A stretch of 9,261 bases of DNA from JAEUPI01 sp044222685 (GTDB taxonomy: Bacteria > Pseudomonadota > Gammaproteobacteria > Burkholderiales > Burkholderiaceae_C), in assembly GCA_044222685.1 (NCBI GenBank), contig JBGAMU010000150.1, forward strand, positions 1-9,261, read 5' to 3'. Below the pieces are notes generated by a model that saw nothing but the letters and a program-made list of their open reading frames with translations, did not search any database and was not told the DNA's origin. The translations under genes were made by a program, and so were the position numbers. Below, one piece after another: positions 6,477-9,261 of the stretch. Positions within the stretch are counted from its first letter, which is position 1. Every line of letters begins with the position of its first letter.

Positions 6477-8777
6477 ATGTCCTTTCCTTTCGTGATGAGC
6501 CCGTTGCGACCCGTGGCGGCCGTGGCGGCGATGGCGGCTGCGCTGGCGCTGCCGGCATACGCGGTCGAGCCATTCGTGCTGAAGGACATCCGCGTCGAGG
6601 GGCTGCAGCGCACCGACGCCGGCACCGTGTTCGCGTCGCTGCCGTTTCGCATCGGCGACACCTACACCGACGACAAGGGCGCCACCGCGCTGCGCTCGTT
6701 GTTCGCCACCGGCCTGTTCAAGGACGTGCGCATCGAGATCGAGGGCACGGTGGCGGTGGTCGTCGTCGAGGAGCGGCCGATCATCCAGACGCTCAACTTC
6801 GTCGGCCTGAAGGAGTTCGACAAGGATCAGCTGATCAAGTCGCTCAAGGAGTCGGGCATCGGCGAGGGCCTGCCGTTCGATCGTGCGCTGGTCGACCGCG
6901 CGGAGCAGGAGATCAAGCGCCAGTACCTGTCGCGCAGCCTGTACGGCGCCGAGGTGGTGACGACGATCACTCCGGTGGAGCGCAACCGGGTCAACGTGAA
7001 CTTCACGATGACCGAAGGCGACGCGGCGCGCATCGGCGAGATCCGCATCGTCGGCACGCGGGCCTTCTCCGAGGGCACGCTGCTCGGCCTGATGGATCTC
7101 ACCACCAGCGGCTGGCTGACCTGGTACACGAAGAACGACCGCTACTCGCGCGCCAAGCTCAACGCCGACCTGGAAACGATCCGCTCGTACTACCTGAACC
7201 GCGGCTATCTCGAGTTCGCGATCGAGTCGACGCAGGTCACCATCTCGCCGGACAAGCAGGACATCTCGATCACCATCACGGTCAACGAAGGCCAGCCCTA
7301 CACGGTGACCGGCGTGCGCCTGCAGGGCGAGTTCCTCGGCAAGGAGGAGGAGTTCCAGTCGCTGGTGCGCATCCGCCCCGGATCGCCATACCGCGCGGTC
7401 GATGCGACCGAGACGACCAAGGCCTTCACCGAGCGCTTCGGCGTCTACGGTTATGCCTTCGCGCGCGTCGAGGCGGTGCCCGAGATCGACCGCGCGACGG
7501 GGCAGGTGGCCATCACGATGCGCGCCGACCCGCAGCGCCGCGTCTATGTGCGACGACTCGATGTGGCAGGCAACACGCGCACGCGCGACGAAGTGATCCG
7601 CCGCGAGTTCCGCCAGTTCGAGTCGTCGTGGTACGACGGCCAGAAGATCAAGCTGTCGCGCGACCGGGTTGAGCGCCTGGGCTACTTCAAGGACGTCGGC
7701 GTCGACACCAACGAGGTGGCCGGCTCGCCCGATCAGGTGGACCTGCAGGTCAACGTGACCGAGAAGCCGACCGGCAACCTGGCGCTCGGCCTCACGTTCT
7801 CCAGCACCGAGAAGCTCGCGCTGTCGGCGTCGATCAAGCAGGACAACGTGTTCGGCTCAGGCAACTACCTGGGCTTCGAGGTCAACACCAGCAAGTATTC
7901 GCGCGCGTTGGTGCTCAGCACGGTGGATCCCTACTTCACGATCGACGGCGTGTCGCGCGCGATCGATGTCTTCTACCGTACGTCGCGGCCGCTCAACAGC
8001 CTGGGCGACGAGTACCAGCTGGCCACGCCCGGGGCGGCGGTGCGCCTGGGCGTGCCGTTCTCGGAGTTCGACACCGTCTTCGTCGGCATCGGCGCCGAAC
8101 GCACCGAGATCCGCGGCACCAACTCGATCCCGAACGCGTACTTCATCTATCGCGATCTCTACGGTGCGAAGAGCAACGCATTTCCGCTCACGCTCGGCTG
8201 GGCCCGCGACCAGCGCGACAGCGTGCTGACGCCCACGGCCGGCCGCTACCAGCGCGTGAACCTCGAGTGGGGTGCGTTCGGCGACGTGCGCTACCTGAGG
8301 TCGAACTTCCAGTACCAGCAGTTCTTCGCGCTGACCACCCGGTTCAGCCTCGGCGTCAATGCGGAGCTCGGCATCGGCCAGGGACTCGGCAACCGGCCGT
8401 TCCCGATCTTCAAGAACTTCTACGGCGGCGGTCTCGGTTCGGTGCGGGTGTTCGAGCAAAGCTCGCTCGGCGTCATCGACCCTACCGGCGCTTACATCGG
8501 CGGAGCCAAGAAACTCAATCTCAATGCCGAGCTGTACTTCCCCGTACCCGGTACCGGCAACGACAAGTCGCTGCGCATCTTCGCCTTCACCGACGTCGGC
8601 AACGTCTGGCGCGAGGGCGAACCGATCCGTGGCGAGGACCTGCGCTCGTCGGCGGGGCTGGGCTTGTCGTGGATCTCCCCGGTGGGCCCGTTGAAGATGA
8701 GTTGGGGTAAACCCTTGAGAAGCAAGCCCACGGATAGAATCCAGCGTTTCCAATTCCAGATCGGGACTGCGTTCTGA
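6477..8777 (+). CDS. bamA: Outer membrane protein assembly factor BamA
   Basis: BamA is the essential core of the BAM complex, which folds and inserts beta-barrel proteins into the outer membrane. The 766-residue protein starts with a signal peptide (hydrophobic, Ala-rich, likely cut after AYA near residue 29). Five POTRA domains follow, at roughly 31-100, 101-180, 182-270, 274-350 and 355-430; POTRA1 begins FVLKDIRVEGLQR and POTRA5 has VRRLDVAGNTRTRDEV. The 16-stranded barrel runs from about 431 to the end and closes with FQFQIGTAF, whose terminal Phe fits the outer-membrane beta-signal. The loop-6 motif, usually VRGF or VRGY, reads VRVF at 656-659, with the key Arg kept at 657. The listed start at 6477 has no Shine-Dalgarno; an in-frame ATG at 6495 would also leave a good signal peptide. 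It follows rseP by 15 bases and overlaps skp by one base. Confidence 0.96.
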   Translation: MSFPFVMSPLRPVAAVAAMAAALALPAYAVEPFVLKDIRVEGLQRTDAGTVFASLPFRIGDTYTDDKGATALRSLFATGLFKDVRIEIEGTVAVVVVEERPIIQTLNFVGLKEFDKDQLIKSLKESGIGEGLPFDRALVDRAEQEIKRQYLSRSLYGAEVVTTITPVERNRVNVNFTMTEGDAARIGEIRIVGTRAFSEGTLLGLMDLTTSGWLTWYTKNDRYSRAKLNADLETIRSYYLNRGYLEFAIESTQVTISPDKQDISITITVNEGQPYTVTGVRLQGEFLGKEEEFQSLVRIRPGSPYRAVDATETTKAFTERFGVYGYAFARVEAVPEIDRATGQVAITMRADPQRRVYVRRLDVAGNTRTRDEVIRREFRQFESSWYDGQKIKLSRDRVERLGYFKDVGVDTNEVAGSPDQVDLQVNVTEKPTGNLALGLTFSSTEKLALSASIKQDNVFGSGNYLGFEVNTSKYSRALVLSTVDPYFTIDGVSRAIDVFYRTSRPLNSLGDEYQLATPGAAVRLGVPFSEFDTVFVGIGAERTEIRGTNSIPNAYFIYRDLYGAKSNAFPLTLGWARDQRDSVLTPTAGRYQRVNLEWGAFGDVRYLRSNFQYQQFFALTTRFSLGVNAELGIGQGLGNRPFPIFKNFYGGGLGSVRVFEQSSLGVIDPTGAYIGGAKKLNLNAELYFPVPGTGNDKSLRIFAFTDVGNVWREGEPIRGEDLRSSAGLGLSWISPVGPLKMSWGKPLRSKPTDRIQRFQFQIGTAF
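8715..8740 (+). promoter_or_regulatory. Possible sigma-70-like promoter for skp inside the 3' end of bamA
   Basis: TTGAGA at 8715-8720 and TAGAAT at 8735-8740 each match five of six bases of the -35 and -10 consensus. The spacer is 14 bases, shorter than the usual 16-18, which weakens the call. The patch is A/T-richer than its surroundings and uses codons uncommon in these genes (AAA, TTG and AGA twice), as expected if the DNA carries a second signal besides protein coding. It would start transcription about 30 bases before the skp ATG. An internal promoter ahead of skp would let it and the lipid A genes that usually follow be expressed separately from bamA; this is inference. Confidence 0.3.
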
Positions 8778-9261
8778 TGTTCACCTCCCTGCGCATCAAG
8801 CTGCTGGTTGCAGCATGTGGCCTGTGGCTGCTGGTGGGCGCGGCGCCTGCCCAAGAACTGAAGATCGGCTACGTCAACAGCGAACGCGTGCTGCGCGAGG
8901 CGGCACCCGCCAAGGCCGCGCAGGCCAAGCTCGAGACCGAATTCGGCAAGCGCGAGCGCGAGCTCAACGACCAGGGCACCAAGCTCAAGGCGGCGGCCGA
9001 CAAGCTCGACAAGGACGCGCCCACGCTCGCCGAGACCGAGCGCAATCGCCGCCAGCGCGAGCTCGTCGAGCAAGACCGCGACCTGCAGCGCAAGCGCCGC
9101 GAGTTCCAGGAGGACCTGAACCAGCGCCGCAACGAGGAGCTGGCCGGCGTCGTCGAGCGCGCCAACCGCGTCATCAAGCAGATCTTCGAGGGCGAGAAGT
9201 ACGACGTCATCCTGCAGGAAGTCGTGTTCGCCGGCCCGCGCGTCGACATCACCGACAAGGT
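8777..9261 (+). CDS. skp: Periplasmic chaperone Skp/OmpH family, 3' end beyond the window
   Basis: Skp is a trimeric periplasmic chaperone that holds unfolded outer-membrane proteins on their way to BamA. The frame starts at ATG 8777, sharing one base with the bamA stop (TGATG), and is still open at the window end after 161 whole codons plus two bases. Visible: a signal peptide (residues 1-25, with basic Arg6 and Lys8, a hydrophobic core and likely cleavage after APA before QELKIGYV), then the family start LKIGYVNSERVLREA. A long charged region rich in Lys, Arg, Glu and Gln at about 45-130 matches the coiled-coil tentacles, followed by the returning body segment YDVILQEVVFAGPRVDITDKV. GGGA at 8763-8766 is a possible ribosome binding site. 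The position after bamA is the conserved one. Only a short C-terminal stretch should be missing. Confidence 0.93.
   Translation, partial: MFTSLRIKLLVAACGLWLLVGAAPAQELKIGYVNSERVLREAAPAKAAQAKLETEFGKRERELNDQGTKLKAAADKLDKDAPTLAETERNRRQRELVEQDRDLQRKRREFQEDLNQRRNEELAGVVERANRVIKQIFEGEKYDVILQEVVFAGPRVDITDK

Noticed and set aside
5231..7672. Very long alternative-frame open frame (over 800 codons) across rseP and bamA on the plus strand.
   Set aside because: It is Arg/Ala/Gly-rich with no domain pattern and covers two well-identified genes in another frame. High GC removes stop codons and produces such frames by chance.
8810..8821. Lipobox-like Val-Ala-Ala-Cys (residues 11-14) in the Skp signal peptide, suggesting a lipoprotein.
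   Set aside because: The Cys comes too early, inside the hydrophobic core, and a normal signal peptidase I site (APA before QE) follows exactly where the mature Skp start is expected.

Overview
The window is a GC-rich chromosomal stretch in which nine plus-strand genes lie end to end: tsf (lacking only the first two bases of its start codon), pyrH, frr, uppS, cdsA, dxr, rseP, bamA and skp (3' end outside the window). This order is the conserved translation / isoprenoid / envelope cluster of Proteobacteria. The protein sequences and the very strong G/C preference at third codon positions suggest a betaproteobacterium of the order Burkholderiales, perhaps near Rubrivivax, Leptothrix or Methylibium. 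That placement is inferred from remembered family sequences, not from a search.

Layout. 1-1680: translation elongation (tsf) and UMP kinase (pyrH), separated by an 80-base gap with a strong GC hairpin. 1704-2267: ribosome recycling factor. 2313-5103: three genes for lipid carriers and phospholipids: undecaprenyl diphosphate synthase, CDP-diglyceride synthase and DXP reductoisomerase. 5100-6461: the RseP site-2 protease. 6477-8777: the outer-membrane insertase BamA. 8777-9261: the N-terminal part of the periplasmic chaperone Skp. Junctions downstream of uppS are very tight: a 2-base gap, a possible 4-base overlap, a 4-base overlap, a 15-base gap and a 1-base overlap. This indicates one or a few polycistronic mRNAs with translational coupling. 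No gap exceeds 80 bases, so there is no long gene-free stretch.

How the genes work together. Dxr makes the isoprenoid precursor MEP. UppS builds the C55 lipid carrier for peptidoglycan and O-antigen from isoprenoid units. CdsA makes CDP-diacylglycerol for phospholipids. RseP belongs to the envelope-stress pathway that in E. coli senses misfolded outer-membrane proteins. BamA inserts such proteins, and Skp carries them across the periplasm. The upstream genes supply protein synthesis and pyrimidine nucleotides for growth.

I found no new gene system; the gene content is ordinary and intact. The signals most worth checking are non-coding or at residue level: a perfect 13-bp inverted repeat that spans the rseP stop codon just before bamA, a promoter-like patch with unusual codons in the last codons of bamA, the tsf-pyrH hairpin, a 7-base tandem duplication at the pyrH start, and a Val in place of the usual Gly in BamA's VRGF-type loop-6 motif. 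No RNA genes, insertion sequences, CRISPR arrays or mobile elements were seen.
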